Shown here: positions 34,836 through 43,999 of the stretch, in pieces
How the letters are laid out: the number at the start of each line of letters is the position of its first letter
How positions within the stretch are numbered: position 1 is the stretch's first letter
Source: Flavobacteriales bacterium
GTDB taxonomy: Bacteria > Bacteroidota > Bacteroidia > Flavobacteriales_D > Crocinitomicaceae
Length of the DNA: 64,000 bases
Direction: 5' to 3'
NCBI GenBank assembly: GCA_947491305.1
Contig: CANLIL010000003.1
Location: forward strand, 1-64,000
Made by a program: the position numbers and the translations under genes
The notes under the pieces: generated by a model
Told to the model about the DNA's origin: nothing
Database searches by the model: none
Seen by the model: the letters and a program-made list of their open reading frames with translations, nothing else

Positions 34836-36119
34836 ATGAGTTGTTCAAATTGCAGTAGTGGAGGAGGAACTCCACGCGGGTGTAAGAATAATGGCAATTG
34901 TAGTTCTGGAGGATGTAACAAACTTGAGGTGTTTGATTGGTTAGCAAATGTTGCGTTACCGAGCGGTCAAAGCCCATACGATATAGTAGAAGTTCGATTT
35001 AAAAACAGTAGAAAAAGTTTTTATCGAAATGCTAAAGGATTCAGTCTTCATGTTGGAGATGTTATCGTTGTTGAAACTAGTCCAGGATACGATATTGGTG
35101 TTGTTTCTGTTGTTGGCGAATTAGCCAAAATTCAGGTAAAGAAAAAAGCGCCAGGCTTCAAGCCAATGGAGGCGAAAAAAATCGTGCGTATTGCCACGCA
35201 AGAAGACATCGATAAATGGTCGAAAGCTCGTGCGCTGGAAAAAGAAGTGATGTACAAATCACGCACCTTGGCCGTCAACTTAAATCTTGAAATGAAAATT
35301 TCAGATGTTGAATACCAAGGCGATTTATCGAAGGCTACATTTTATTATACAGCTGAAGGTCGTGTAGATTTTCGTCAGTTGATTAAAGACATGGCGGATC
35401 AATTTAAAATCCGTGTGGAGATGCGCCAAATTGGTTCTCGACAAGAAGCGTCACGTTTGGGCGGGATTGGTTCTTGTGGAAGAGAATTGTGTTGTTCAAC
35501 GTGGTTAACAGATTTTAGATCTGTTTCAACATCCGCAGCACGCTACCAACAATTGTCGTTAAATCCGCAAAAATTAGCTGGACAATGCGGAAAATTGAAG
35601 TGTTGTTTGAATTATGAGTTAGACATGTATTTGGATGAAATCAAATCTTTTCCAAAAACAGACACGCGCTTAAAAACAGAAAAAGGGAATGCGTATCACA
35701 TTAAAACAGATGTTTTCAAACGTCAAATGTGGTATGCTTACGAAGGCGATAATAGCGGTTTAGTGGCACTTACGCCAGAGCGTGTTCGCGAAGTAGCTAA
35801 ACTAAATGCAGATGGAAAAAAACCGTTTGAATTAGTTGAGTTTAAAGAAATTGTTGAGGTGAAGGAGCCTGATTATTCAAACGTAGTTGGTCAAGACAGT
35901 TTGAACCGATTTGAACACGCTTTTAAAGCAAAAAAGAAAAAGAAAAAACCTGCGAACAAGCGTCCAAACGATGGTGTTTCAACAGAAAGAGTTGTTCCAA
36001 CTTCAAACACACCATTAAAAGATGGTGCTACGGTAGCGAAACGCCCCAACAAACGCCCATTTAAAAACAAACGTCCGAATTCACCAGAAAACCCATCTAG
36101 CAATGAACAAAGCGCGTAA
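34836..36119 (+). CDS. ricT: PSP1-domain protein, RicT/YaaT family
   Basis: A 427-residue protein with a PSP1 domain. In Firmicutes RicT (YaaT) belongs to the Y-complex that affects RNase Y and binds [4Fe-4S] clusters. The conserved cysteine region near residues 213-255 (CGRELCCSTWLTDF and GQCGKLKCCLNYE) is complete. The N-terminus adds a Cys/Gly/Ser-rich stretch of about 28 residues (Cys3, 6, 16, 22, 27). The C-terminus has a Lys/Pro/Asn-rich tail (about 360-427). RicA and RicF partners are not visible here. It overlaps gldH by 17 bases, so expression is coupled. Confidence 0.87.
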   Translation: MSCSNCSSGGGTPRGCKNNGNCSSGGCNKLEVFDWLANVALPSGQSPYDIVEVRFKNSRKSFYRNAKGFSLHVGDVIVVETSPGYDIGVVSVVGELAKIQVKKKAPGFKPMEAKKIVRIATQEDIDKWSKARALEKEVMYKSRTLAVNLNLEMKISDVEYQGDLSKATFYYTAEGRVDFRQLIKDMADQFKIRVEMRQIGSRQEASRLGGIGSCGRELCCSTWLTDFRSVSTSAARYQQLSLNPQKLAGQCGKLKCCLNYELDMYLDEIKSFPKTDTRLKTEKGNAYHIKTDVFKRQMWYAYEGDNSGLVALTPERVREVAKLNADGKKPFELVEFKEIVEVKEPDYSNVVGQDSLNRFEHAFKAKKKKKKPANKRPNDGVSTERVVPTSNTPLKDGATVAKRPNKRPFKNKRPNSPENPSSNEQSA

Positions 36120-36570
36120 AATAATTGCTTTCGTTGTGGGTGTATTCTTGTTTACTGCATGCAGTAATTTACCCACGTATGAAAAAGCGTATACGTTTAA
36201 AGACAAGGTCTGGAAGCAAAATGTGAAACCTGTTTTCGTGGTTGATATTCAAGACACTTCAAAAGCGTATAATTTTACTTTAACGTTGCGCACTACAACA
36301 GATTATAAATACAGTAATTTGTGGGTTTATTTGAACACAAAAACCCCAAAAAAACAAACTGGACGAGAAGCATTTGAGATCAAAACAACGTATCCAGACG
36401 GCGCATGGATTGGAACAAAAACGGGAACAATTGTTGAGCACACCTTGAATTTTAATAAACGAAAATTGCCAGAAAAAGGTAACTATGTTTTTATTTTGGA
36501 ACAAGGCATCACTCAATCTATCGTTGATGAGGTTTTAGATATTTCCTTAATTGTGGAAGAAGTAAAGTAG
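36103..36570 (+). CDS. gldH: Gliding motility lipoprotein GldH
   Basis: A 155-residue lipoprotein. The signal peptide ends in the lipobox LFTAC, with lipidated Cys20, followed by SNLP. The rest is a small beta-rich domain with DYKYSNLWVYLNTKTP and the DGAWIGTKTG segment typical of GldH. GldH is required for gliding and supports the T9SS machinery in Flavobacterium johnsoniae. It starts inside the end of ricT. It is identified from family pattern and synteny. It is short and divergent, so homology needs a profile check. Confidence 0.8.
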   Translation: MNKARKIIAFVVGVFLFTACSNLPTYEKAYTFKDKVWKQNVKPVFVVDIQDTSKAYNFTLTLRTTTDYKYSNLWVYLNTKTPKKQTGREAFEIKTTYPDGAWIGTKTGTIVEHTLNFNKRKLPEKGNYVFILEQGITQSIVDEVLDISLIVEEVK

Positions 36571-36573
36571 AAA

Positions 36574-37245
36574 TTAGTCTTTTTTAATCAGGTTTCTCGT
36601 ATAAGAAATTGATAAAATATGTTGTCTCTTTGGATTCGCAACATTATATTGTTGGTCCAAAATGTACGCAATTGAAAAGCTGTTTTTCTTATCCAAATCA
36701 AAATCTGTTCCAGCCGAAAAACGGTATTTTACAAATCTTCTTCCTGTTTCTTCAAATTTAGGATTATAGAAATATTCAATACTTACTAAAGGGGTGAATT
36801 TACTTTTTTTAATCTTGTATTTAACACTCGGTTTAAGTCGAATTGCTTGATCAAATTCTGCATTATAATCTGCTGTTTCATATATTTTATCAAAGCTAAA
36901 TTGATAGCGAATTCGACCCGAAAAGGTGAATCTTTTGTATTCTTTTTTTAATTCAAGGTTGGCATTGAGTCGGTTTTTGAAATCGTAATTTTCATACTTA
37001 TTTTCTGAGAAAATCCCTCTGTATTCTAGCGAAGGAATAAGCCATTTTCGTATTTTGTATTTCACCAAGACAGCTGGAAAAAAAGTTTGAATGCCATTGT
37101 AATAAAAGCGATTGGTTACATGGGCCTCAACACTTAATTTTTTTGTAAATTCATGTTTTACACCAAGGTCAATCCATAATTTTTCACTTGTCTGACTGAA
37201 AACAATGCATGGAAGAAACGTAAAAAGTAACAAAAGTACTTTCAT
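36574..37245 (-). CDS. DUF2490 family outer-membrane beta-barrel protein
   Basis: A 223-residue exported barrel. The ATG at 37245 is chosen since MKVLLLLFTFLPCIVFSQ is a clean signal peptide; ATG and TTG codons 18-21 bases upstream overlap the preceding gene. The opening EKLWIDLGVKHEFTKKLSVEA and the aromatic alternating strands ending SISYTRNLIKKD fit DUF2490. Function unknown. It follows a small lipoprotein gene so closely that its start codon directly abuts the upstream stop, implying a two-gene unit. It is convergent with gldH, three bases away. Confidence 0.8.
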   Translation of the reverse strand: MKVLLLLFTFLPCIVFSQTSEKLWIDLGVKHEFTKKLSVEAHVTNRFYYNGIQTFFPAVLVKYKIRKWLIPSLEYRGIFSENKYENYDFKNRLNANLELKKEYKRFTFSGRIRYQFSFDKIYETADYNAEFDQAIRLKPSVKYKIKKSKFTPLVSIEYFYNPKFEETGRRFVKYRFSAGTDFDLDKKNSFSIAYILDQQYNVANPKRQHILSISYTRNLIKKD

Positions 37246-37246
37246 C

Positions 37247-37645
37247 CTAGTATTTTTTAACATCAATTGTTCCTAAGTCTTTGGTATCGCCATTATTTTC
37301 AATGGTTGTTGAAACTAAAATTTCTTTTTTCCCACTCGGGCATGTTAAACAATCTTCGTAAACAAAAATGGTATAATCGCCTTTTTCTAAGTACTTGAAT
37401 TGGTAGCTCCCGTCATAACTTGTTTTTATATCGTCGTTGTAAAACGTGTTACCGCTTCCATAAATTATGTACACATCAAAATCTGACGCTGCATAAGTCG
37501 CTGTAGCGTTCCCCGATGCATTGTATTTTGTCTCTGTAATTTTTCCTTTTATAATTGAACTACCGCCAACGCCTTCGTTTTTAGTACAAGCGGATAAAAA
37601 AAGCGCCATTGCAATAATTGATCCAATGAAATATAGTTTTTTCAT
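37247..37645 (-). CDS. Small lipoprotein with carboxypeptidase-regulatory-like domain
   Basis: A 132-residue protein. The start at 37645 gives a signal peptide with lipobox FLSAC (lipidated Cys near residue 20); an ATG 27 bases further upstream is less likely. The mature part looks like a beta-sandwich of the transthyretin-like/carboxypeptidase-regulatory type: IIKGKITETKYNASG, TSYDGSYQFKYLEKGDYTIFVY. It also contains a CLTCPSG loop. Function unknown. It is translated just ahead of the DUF2490 barrel and may act with it in the outer membrane. Confidence 0.72.
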   Translation of the reverse strand: MKKLYFIGSIIAMALFLSACTKNEGVGGSSIIKGKITETKYNASGNATATYAASDFDVYIIYGSGNTFYNDDIKTSYDGSYQFKYLEKGDYTIFVYEDCLTCPSGKKEILVSTTIENNGDTKDLGTIDVKKY

Positions 37646-37789
37646 AGTGAAATGATTTGAGTGTTTAAACAACTAAATTAATGAAATTACGTCTAATATT
37701 AGATAAAACGCACTATTTCAAGAAATAATTTTGTAATATTGGTACAGATTATTGAATAAAAACGCTTGATTTTAAACAAAAAGCAACGT

Positions 37790-40700
37790 ATGAAAAATAA
37801 ATTTCTATTACTACTTTTGATTGTATTTCCATTGATTGGTTCTGCTCAATTGTATATTAATGAATATTCTTGTTCAAATATTTCTGGTCCTTCAGACGCA
37901 TATAATGAGAAAGAAGACTGGATTGAAATCTATAACGCGGGAGCAACGGCTGTAAATTTAACAGGTTATTATTTATCTGATAAATCAACCAATTTAACGA
38001 AATGGCAAATACCTTCTGGAACAGTTAATGCCAATGGTTATATTATGGCTTTTTGTTCAAAGCGTAATTTAGTTAATGCCAATCAATTGCACCCAAACTT
38101 CAACCTTAAACAAACAAAATTTGATTGGATAATTTTATCAAATCCTTCAGGTGCTGTTGTTGATTCTATTAAAATTAATCATCTAACAAAAGCGAACCAT
38201 TCTGTAGGTAGAGCAACTAACGGCGCTGCAACTTGGAAATTGTTCACAACACCAACACCGAATAATGCCAATGTAGGCGGACAAAATTTTTATACGCCTA
38301 CACCTGTTATTAGTTTAGCGCCTGGTTTTTATACAGGTGCACAAACCGCAACAATTTCATGTTCAGATCCATCTGCAACGATTCGTTATACAGTAAATGG
38401 AACAAACCCAACAGTTACTTCAACACTCTACACAGGGCCAATCAACATAACAGCGACAACCGTTTTAAGAGCGGCTGCTTTTAGCACGAACCAATCATCA
38501 TTTATAGAAACGAATTCATATTTTATCAATGTTACCCACACTGTTCCAGTAGTATCTGTTTGTAGTCAAGGGGTTTATAATTTAGTAGCGAATGGAATTC
38601 AAACAACTGTTGTAGGAGCGTTTGAACTGTTTGAAGACAATGGCGCTTTTATTGATGAAGGGCAAGGTGATTTTAATGAACATGGAAACGATTCTTGGTC
38701 GTATGATCAAAGAGGATTCGATTATATTACGCGTGATCAATTTGGATATGCAGCGGAATTGGAACATCAAATTTTCCCTGAGAAAACACGTGATAAATTT
38801 CAACGGGTGATTTTAAAACCTGCAGCCAGTGATAATTATTCTTTTGAAGATGGAGCACACATTCGCGATGCTTTTGTACATACGCTGTCGATTCGAGCAG
38901 ACATGAAATTAGACGAACGAACGTGGCGACCATGTGTTGTTTACCTTAATGGTCAATATTGGGGTGTGTATGAAATTCGTGAAAAGGCTGACGATCATGA
39001 TTATACAGATTTTTATTTTGATCAAGACAAATTCAATTTAGAATATTTAAAAACATGGGGAGGCACCTGGCAAGAATATGGTGCTCCAAATGCATTAACG
39101 AATTGGAACGCCTTAAAAAATTACATTGCAACCAACAACATGGGTGTAGCTGCTAATTTTAATTATGTTGACAGTGTATTCAATTGGCAATCCTTATGTG
39201 ATTATTTTATGTTTAATTCATACGTAGTAAATAAAGATTGGTTGAATTATAATACGGCTTGGTGGCGCGGTTTAGATCCTTTAGGGGATAAGAAAAAATG
39301 GCGTTACACGCTTTGGGACATGGACGCAACGTTTGGGCATTACACGAATTATACTGGAATTCCGGACGCAACAGCCAATGCTGATCCATGTAATGCTGAA
39401 AACTTACCAAATCCAGGCGGACAAGGTCACACGGCAATTTTGAAAAAATTAATTTTAGAAAATCCGGTAGTTGAACAGTATTATGTTACGCGTTACATCG
39501 ATTTGGTAAACACGTATTTTTCTTGTGCTTACATGAATCAATTGCTTGACAGTATGGTGAATGAAATTTCACCTGAAATGACTGGACAAGTAACTAAATG
39601 GGGAGGAACCTTTGCTGATTGGCAGTCAAAAGTTTTAGCCATGAAAACGTTTATTAATACGCGTTGTGTTGCATTGCAGCAAGGAATGATTGATTGTTAT
39701 GATGTAACAGGTCCTTTTAACACCACTTTTAATGTACAACCAGCAGGCGCAGGTTCTATTAAAGTTAACTCTATTTGGGCGCCAACATATCCTTGGAATA
39801 CTCAGTATTATGGAGGAATTGCAACAAATTTAATTGCTCAAGCTAATACAGGTTATGTTTTTGATCATTGGACATATACAACAGGACCAATGGCAGCACC
39901 AATTAATAGTGATACAAATAGCATTACAATAACTGGAGCTGAAAATATTGTGGCTGTTTTTGTTTTAGACGGAGTTATTGTTGATACAGATGGTGACGGT
40001 TTAAGCGATGCAAACGAAGCAATTGCCGGAACAGATCCAAACAATCCAGATTCTGATGGTGATGGTGAAAATGACAACCTTGAAGTTGGCGGAAATCCAG
40101 CTGCTCCTTTAGACACTGATGGCGATGGAATTATTGATGCATTCGAGTCTTCAATAGTTGATACAGATGGCGATGGTGTGAGCAATGAATTAGATCCTGA
40201 AAACACGAATCCTTGTGTGCCGAATATAAATGCAGGTCCATGTGACCAAGACAATGACGGATTAATTAATAGTCAGGAAACAACACTAGGAACAAATCCT
40301 ACTAATCCAGATACAGACGGAGACGGAATTAATGATGGTGTTGAAAACGCCAATGGTTCAGACCCATTAGACCCATGCGATCCAGATAATACATTGCCAG
40401 GCTGTCAAATAGACACTGATGGTGATGGTTTAACAGATGCAATTGAAGCAACTTTAGGAACAGATCCAAACAATCCAGATACGGATGGAGATGGTTTAAC
40501 CGACGGCGCTGAAGTATTAGGAGGTTCAGACCCATTAGACCCGTGTGATCCGGATTATTCTTCCATAGATTGTGTTAAAGGAATTCATGTTCCAACAGGT
40601 TTTTCACCAAATGGAGCGGGAAATGCATCCAATGAAAACTTAACGATTATCGTAGGAAATGATGTGAAATCCTTTACGCTTCAAATTTTTGATCGTTGGG

Positions 40701-40858
40701 GGAATTTAATAGTAAGTTCTTCTGATAAACATTTAAAATGGGACGGAACCTACAAAGGTGAGGCTTGTAACATGGGTGTTTATGCCTATGTTTTAGAAGT
40801 TCAGTTTAAAGATGGAACATCCGATGTATTATCCGGAAACATAACTTTAATTCGTTAA
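37790..40858 (+). CDS. Secreted CotH-kinase-like protein with lamin-tail, TSP3 repeats and T9SS type B domain
   Basis: A 1022-residue modular surface protein. In order: signal peptide (1-20, ending GSAQ), lamin-tail domain (about 20-145), chitobiase C-terminal-like domain (about 165-245), CotH domain (about 310-590), divergent InlB-like repeat (about 645-725), TSP3 calcium repeats (about 730-920, many DTDGDG units) and CHU_C type B sorting domain (about 930-1022). The CotH part has [20 protein letters not shown] and the WDMDATFG metal motif of the atypical kinase fold. The start at 37790 is set by the signal peptide. It is followed after three bases by a PorP/SprF gene, the usual partner of type B cargo. 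Confidence 0.88.
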   Translation: MKNKFLLLLLIVFPLIGSAQLYINEYSCSNISGPSDAYNEKEDWIEIYNAGATAVNLTGYYLSDKSTNLTKWQIPSGTVNANGYIMAFCSKRNLVNANQLHPNFNLKQTKFDWIILSNPSGAVVDSIKINHLTKANHSVGRATNGAATWKLFTTPTPNNANVGGQNFYTPTPVISLAPGFYTGAQTATISCSDPSATIRYTVNGTNPTVTSTLYTGPINITATTVLRAAAFSTNQSSFIETNSYFINVTHTVPVVSVCSQGVYNLVANGIQTTVVGAFELFEDNGAFIDEGQGDFNEHGNDSWSYDQRGFDYITRDQFGYAAELEHQIFPEKTRDKFQRVILKPAASDNYSFEDGAHIRDAFVHTLSIRADMKLDERTWRPCVVYLNGQYWGVYEIREKADDHDYTDFYFDQDKFNLEYLKTWGGTWQEYGAPNALTNWNALKNYIATNNMGVAANFNYVDSVFNWQSLCDYFMFNSYVVNKDWLNYNTAWWRGLDPLGDKKKWRYTLWDMDATFGHYTNYTGIPDATANADPCNAENLPNPGGQGHTAILKKLILENPVVEQYYVTRYIDLVNTYFSCAYMNQLLDSMVNEISPEMTGQVTKWGGTFADWQSKVLAMKTFINTRCVALQQGMIDCYDVTGPFNTTFNVQPAGAGSIKVNSIWAPTYPWNTQYYGGIATNLIAQANTGYVFDHWTYTTGPMAAPINSDTNSITITGAENIVAVFVLDGVIVDTDGDGLSDANEAIAGTDPNNPDSDGDGENDNLEVGGNPAAPLDTDGDGIIDAFESSIVDTDGDGVSNELDPENTNPCVPNINAGPCDQDNDGLINSQETTLGTNPTNPDTDGDGINDGVENANGSDPLDPCDPDNTLPGCQIDTDGDGLTDAIEATLGTDPNNPDTDGDGLTDGAEVLGGSDPLDPCDPDYSSIDCVKGIHVPTGFSPNGAGNASNENLTIIVGNDVKSFTLQIFDRWGNLIVSSSDKHLKWDGTYKGEACNMGVYAYVLEVQFKDGTSDVLSGNITLIR

Positions 40859-40861
40859 GTA

Positions 40862-41893
40862 ATGAAAAAATTATTGGTTCTTATTTTTACGTGTTTTTCG
40901 ACTATTTGTAGTGCGCAAGATTTGCATTTTACGCAAACTTTTCAAACTCCTTTGTTGATTAACCCAGGAGCAGCAGGTGTTTATAACGGATGGGAACGCG
41001 TTATTATAAATCATCGAAATCAATGGTTGGGAGCAGGCACACAGTTTACGACAACTTCAGTTGGCGCGGATTTTAACATTGGAAAATCAAAGTTAAACGA
41101 CAAAGCCCATTTAGGAATTGGACTATTATTTAACAACGATGTTGGCGGAGACGGTAAATTTGGAAGTCAAACTGGTTCTTTAACATTGAATGGAATTTTA
41201 CCATTTGGTCGAACAGGCCACAGTTTATCTTTAGGTATTCAAAGTGGTTTTGGCTTGCGCTCAGCCTCTATTTCCGCCTTAAAATTTATGTCGCAGTGGA
41301 ACGGCAATCAATTTGACCAAACGCTACTTTCTGGTGAAGAAAACACCTTGAATGCGATGAGTTATTTTGACGCATCTTCCGGAATTTATTATGAGTATGA
41401 CGTAAATAAATCGTCCTTTCAACGGAACAATAATTTTAAAATTCAAGCAGGGTTTTCAATTTATCATATAAACCAACCATTGATGCGTTTTACAACAGTA
41501 GATGGCAATCGGTTATTTAGAAAATATGTTTTACAAGCGGGCGTTGTTGCGGATCTTCCAAATAGAGATTGGGCAATAGACGGGAATGTTTTACAATTTA
41601 TTCAAGGGCCTCATTTAGAAACTATCTTGGGTTTAATTATGCGATACCGGTTAAATGATGGCGCTTCAATTACAGGATTTTCACAAGATGCGTATATTGG
41701 TTTTGGGGCTTATTACCGTGTTAATGATGCCATTGCGCCAACTGTTGCGTTGCAATTTAAAGGATTTAAGTTTAATGTTTCCTATGACATAACAACTTCA
41801 ATTATGCGTAAAGCCTATTATGGAGGATCATTAGAATTTTCGCTTTCTTACACGAATTTAAACCATGCGTTATTTAAAAAACGTTGGAGATAA
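40862..41893 (+). CDS. Type IX secretion system PorP/SprF family outer-membrane protein
   Basis: A 343-residue barrel protein. The signal peptide at 1-18 ends CSAQ. The LHFTQTFQTPLLINPGAAGVYNGWERVIINHRNQW opening is diagnostic for PorP/SprF. Members bind the CTD of type B cargo or serve at the translocon and motility ring. It starts three bases after the CotH cargo gene, so it is probably that cargo's dedicated partner, like SprB-SprF. The C-terminus is rich in aromatic strands. The stop codon directly abuts the stop of a convergent small gene at 41894. Confidence 0.92.
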   Translation: MKKLLVLIFTCFSTICSAQDLHFTQTFQTPLLINPGAAGVYNGWERVIINHRNQWLGAGTQFTTTSVGADFNIGKSKLNDKAHLGIGLLFNNDVGGDGKFGSQTGSLTLNGILPFGRTGHSLSLGIQSGFGLRSASISALKFMSQWNGNQFDQTLLSGEENTLNAMSYFDASSGIYYEYDVNKSSFQRNNNFKIQAGFSIYHINQPLMRFTTVDGNRLFRKYVLQAGVVADLPNRDWAIDGNVLQFIQGPHLETILGLIMRYRLNDGASITGFSQDAYIGFGAYYRVNDAIAPTVALQFKGFKFNVSYDITTSIMRKAYYGGSLEFSLSYTNLNHALFKKRWR

Positions 41894-42160
41894 TTAATTG
41901 CTAAATCGGGATTTAAAAAACGCAATGATTCTTTTTCTGAAAAGAAACAACAACAGAAAGTAAGGAATAAGCATTAAATAAAGAATGCCAAAATTGATGG
42001 TAGTGCCAAAAGAATTTTCGTCAACTTCACTTCCTTGTTCAGCCAATAATTTACATTGTGAGCAACCTTGTGCAAAAAGTTCTTGGTTGATAATTATACA
42101 ACTAAAAACACCTACTAAAAGAAGCGTTTTTTTTAAGTTTACGGAATAAATTTTCATCAC
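41894..42160 (-). CDS. Small two-helix exported protein with CxxC motif
   Basis: An 88-residue protein I cannot assign to a known function. A signal-like helix (about 8-30, ending LFAQ) is followed by GCSQCKLLAEQGSEVDENSFG, with a CxxC pair at residues 33-36, and then a second membrane helix (about 57-74) and a basic tail (RKRIIAFFKSRF). Similar small proteins with a QC-type motif occur in other Flavobacteriales, by memory only. If the first helix is cleaved, the CxxC would lie outside the cytoplasm. There is a double ATG at the start. Confidence 0.6.
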   Translation of the reverse strand: MMKIYSVNLKKTLLLVGVFSCIIINQELFAQGCSQCKLLAEQGSEVDENSFGTTINFGILYLMLIPYFLLLFLFRKRIIAFFKSRFSN

Positions 42161-42198
42161 AATTGAGATTTATTTTACAAAGTTACGGAATAATTCAA

Positions 42199-43038
42199 CT
42201 ACCAAAAATAAATTAGACCAAACATTCCAAAAGCGCTATCCAAAAGCACATAGTAAGGTTCTTTTTTCCTGTAAAAAGCAGCAAGAAGCAGCAAAGCGTT
42301 ACACACAAAAACACCCCAAAAAATCGGGTTATGAATTGCTGTTATATCAGTTGAAAGGAGTAAAACCCCCGTTAACACGTATGCTGATATTGAAATGAAC
42401 ATAGTTTTTTTACTTCCAACAGAGGTAGGAATTGTCTTAATTTTTTGTTGGTCGATGGAAACATCTCGCAAATCAAATGGTAAAGCAACGGAAATAAACA
42501 AACAAAAAAACGCGCCAATATTCATCCATTCAATTGCAATGTTTCCTTCGTTCAGTGGCGGAAAAATCAATAAAAAACTTGTCCAAACTGCTGCAACATA
42601 GATAACTTTCATAAAAGGTTGTTCTCTCAACGGGCTTCCCCTAAAAGGGATAACATAATAAAAACTGATAAATCCAATTACAAAAAGTAGCGGTAAAACA
42701 ATGAATGGCTTTTTAATTAAAAACATCAAGAGAATTAGCGTAATCGACGTGCTAATAACGATTAATGATTTAACATAAAACTGGTGATCACGTATCCAAT
42801 TATTTTTTTCTTCCGATGTTTCCGATAATGCTTTGTAGCTTCCATGAAAATTATATACACTAATTGTAGCAAAAAACGCGCTTAAACCATACAAAACGCA
42901 ACTAGAAATATGCGCATGAAATGTAGATCCAAATGCAATTAATCCTGCTGATAAACCAATATGTAAATGCGTGTAAACGATATGTTTACCAATCGCTTTA
43001 ATTGTTGGATGTAATTTTATGGAAGATAGTGTCAACAC
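42199..43038 (-). CDS. UbiA-like prenyltransferase family membrane protein
   Basis: About 279 residues and eight or so predicted helices. The second UbiA Asp-rich motif is recognisable as LRDVSIDQQKIKTIPTSVG. The first NDxxD motif is not seen (the equivalent segment reads YNFHGSYKAL), so prenyl transfer is uncertain. An ATG at 43116 would overlap the glycosyltransferase gene by 119 bases. I therefore place the start at the GTG at 43038, with a 41-base overlap; this choice is tentative. It is last in a run with two glycosyltransferases, which may hint at lipid-linked sugar metabolism. Confidence 0.65.
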   Translation of the reverse strand: MLTLSSIKLHPTIKAIGKHIVYTHLHIGLSAGLIAFGSTFHAHISSCVLYGLSAFFATISVYNFHGSYKALSETSEEKNNWIRDHQFYVKSLIVISTSITLILLMFLIKKPFIVLPLLFVIGFISFYYVIPFRGSPLREQPFMKVIYVAAVWTSFLLIFPPLNEGNIAIEWMNIGAFFCLFISVALPFDLRDVSIDQQKIKTIPTSVGSKKTMFISISAYVLTGVLLLSTDITAIHNPIFWGVFVCNALLLLAAFYRKKEPYYVLLDSAFGMFGLIYFW

Positions 43039-43999
43039 TGATTTTTTGTATGCAGGCACATTTATTTTTTTTACCACATTCTTTACATGAAGGATCAAAA
43101 ACGAATACATCAACATTTTTACCCAATGGTTGCCATCTTCCAGGATGAATCGGAATTCGTGGTGAGAATAAGCCTATAGTATGCGTGTTCACAAATCCTG
43201 CAATGTGCAATGGTCCGGTTGAACAAGCTACTAAAGCAGTCACTTTTGAAATGAACACGATTAATTCAGTTAAATCTAGTTTCCCAGTTAAATCAATGAT
43301 GTGTTGATTAGCAGGAAGGAATTCACGAAACAACAATCCTTCTTTTTCAGTTCCTGTAAAATAAACCGTCCAATTGTTTTGTGTAAGTTTTTCTGCTAAT
43401 CTAATGTATGATTCAATTGGCCATTCAACAGCGCTTCCCTGAGATTTAGGATGTAAAACAATGCTTTTTTTTGTTGGAATAGCAAGATCATTTGGCAATT
43501 CAATTGTAGGAACAGAGAAAAATTCTGTCATTTTATTGACCTCTTCCAATGATGGAATTTCTTTTAAGCCAAGAGGTTTTAGTAAATGAAAATTCAATTG
43601 CGATTCATGTTCCTTGGCATTTTTACGTGTAAAATTCACTTTATTATTACATGTCAAAAAATGAAAACCTCGGTGCGATGTTCCAATTCTATGTTTGATT
43701 TTAGTTTTTTTAGCTAATTGTGCAATTTCTTTATTGGGAAAAACATGAATGATTGTATCAATATTTAATTCTCTTAATCGATTAATTTTTTCAACTGTTG
43801 GTAATTTTTCAAAGGTGTTCCAGTCAACAAACTCGTCCACAACAGAAAAGCAATTTACGACGGGTTTGGTATAACTTTTCCCTAAATAAATAAGCGTTGC
43901 CAGTGGAAATTGTTTTTTAATCCAAACACACATAGGCAATGTTAACATTACATCCCCAATACTATCAGTTCTTGAAATTAAAATTCTATTTGGAATCAT
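42998..43999 (-). CDS. Glycosyltransferase family 9 (heptosyltransferase-like)
   Basis: A 333-residue GT9 protein. The opening ILISRTDSIGDVMLTLPM, the HPKSQGSAVEWPIE nucleotide-sugar segment and the late ACSTGPLHIAGFVNTHTIGLFSPR motif are typical of ADP-heptose:LPS heptosyltransferases. In Bacteroidetes the real donor may be another sugar. The C-terminal CKECGKKNKCAC cluster has four cysteines and may bind metal. It overlaps the upstream glycosyltransferase by four bases and the UbiA-like gene downstream. Cytoplasmic membrane-associated, probably in LPS core or another surface glycan. Confidence 0.88.
   Translation of the reverse strand: MIPNRILISRTDSIGDVMLTLPMCVWIKKQFPLATLIYLGKSYTKPVVNCFSVVDEFVDWNTFEKLPTVEKINRLRELNIDTIIHVFPNKEIAQLAKKTKIKHRIGTSHRGFHFLTCNNKVNFTRKNAKEHESQLNFHLLKPLGLKEIPSLEEVNKMTEFFSVPTIELPNDLAIPTKKSIVLHPKSQGSAVEWPIESYIRLAEKLTQNNWTVYFTGTEKEGLLFREFLPANQHIIDLTGKLDLTELIVFISKVTALVACSTGPLHIAGFVNTHTIGLFSPRIPIHPGRWQPLGKNVDVFVFDPSCKECGKKNKCACIQKISVDTIFHKITSNN

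Noticed and set aside
38582-40254. Minus-strand frames across the CotH gene, including a repeat-rich one
   Set aside because: They arise from the TSP3 repeat codons on the other strand; the sense protein explains the sequence.
39980-40540. Repetitive GATGGTGATGG-like DNA, considered as a minisatellite or CRISPR
   Set aside because: It encodes in-frame TSP3 calcium repeats with variable spacing; no spacers or identical repeats.
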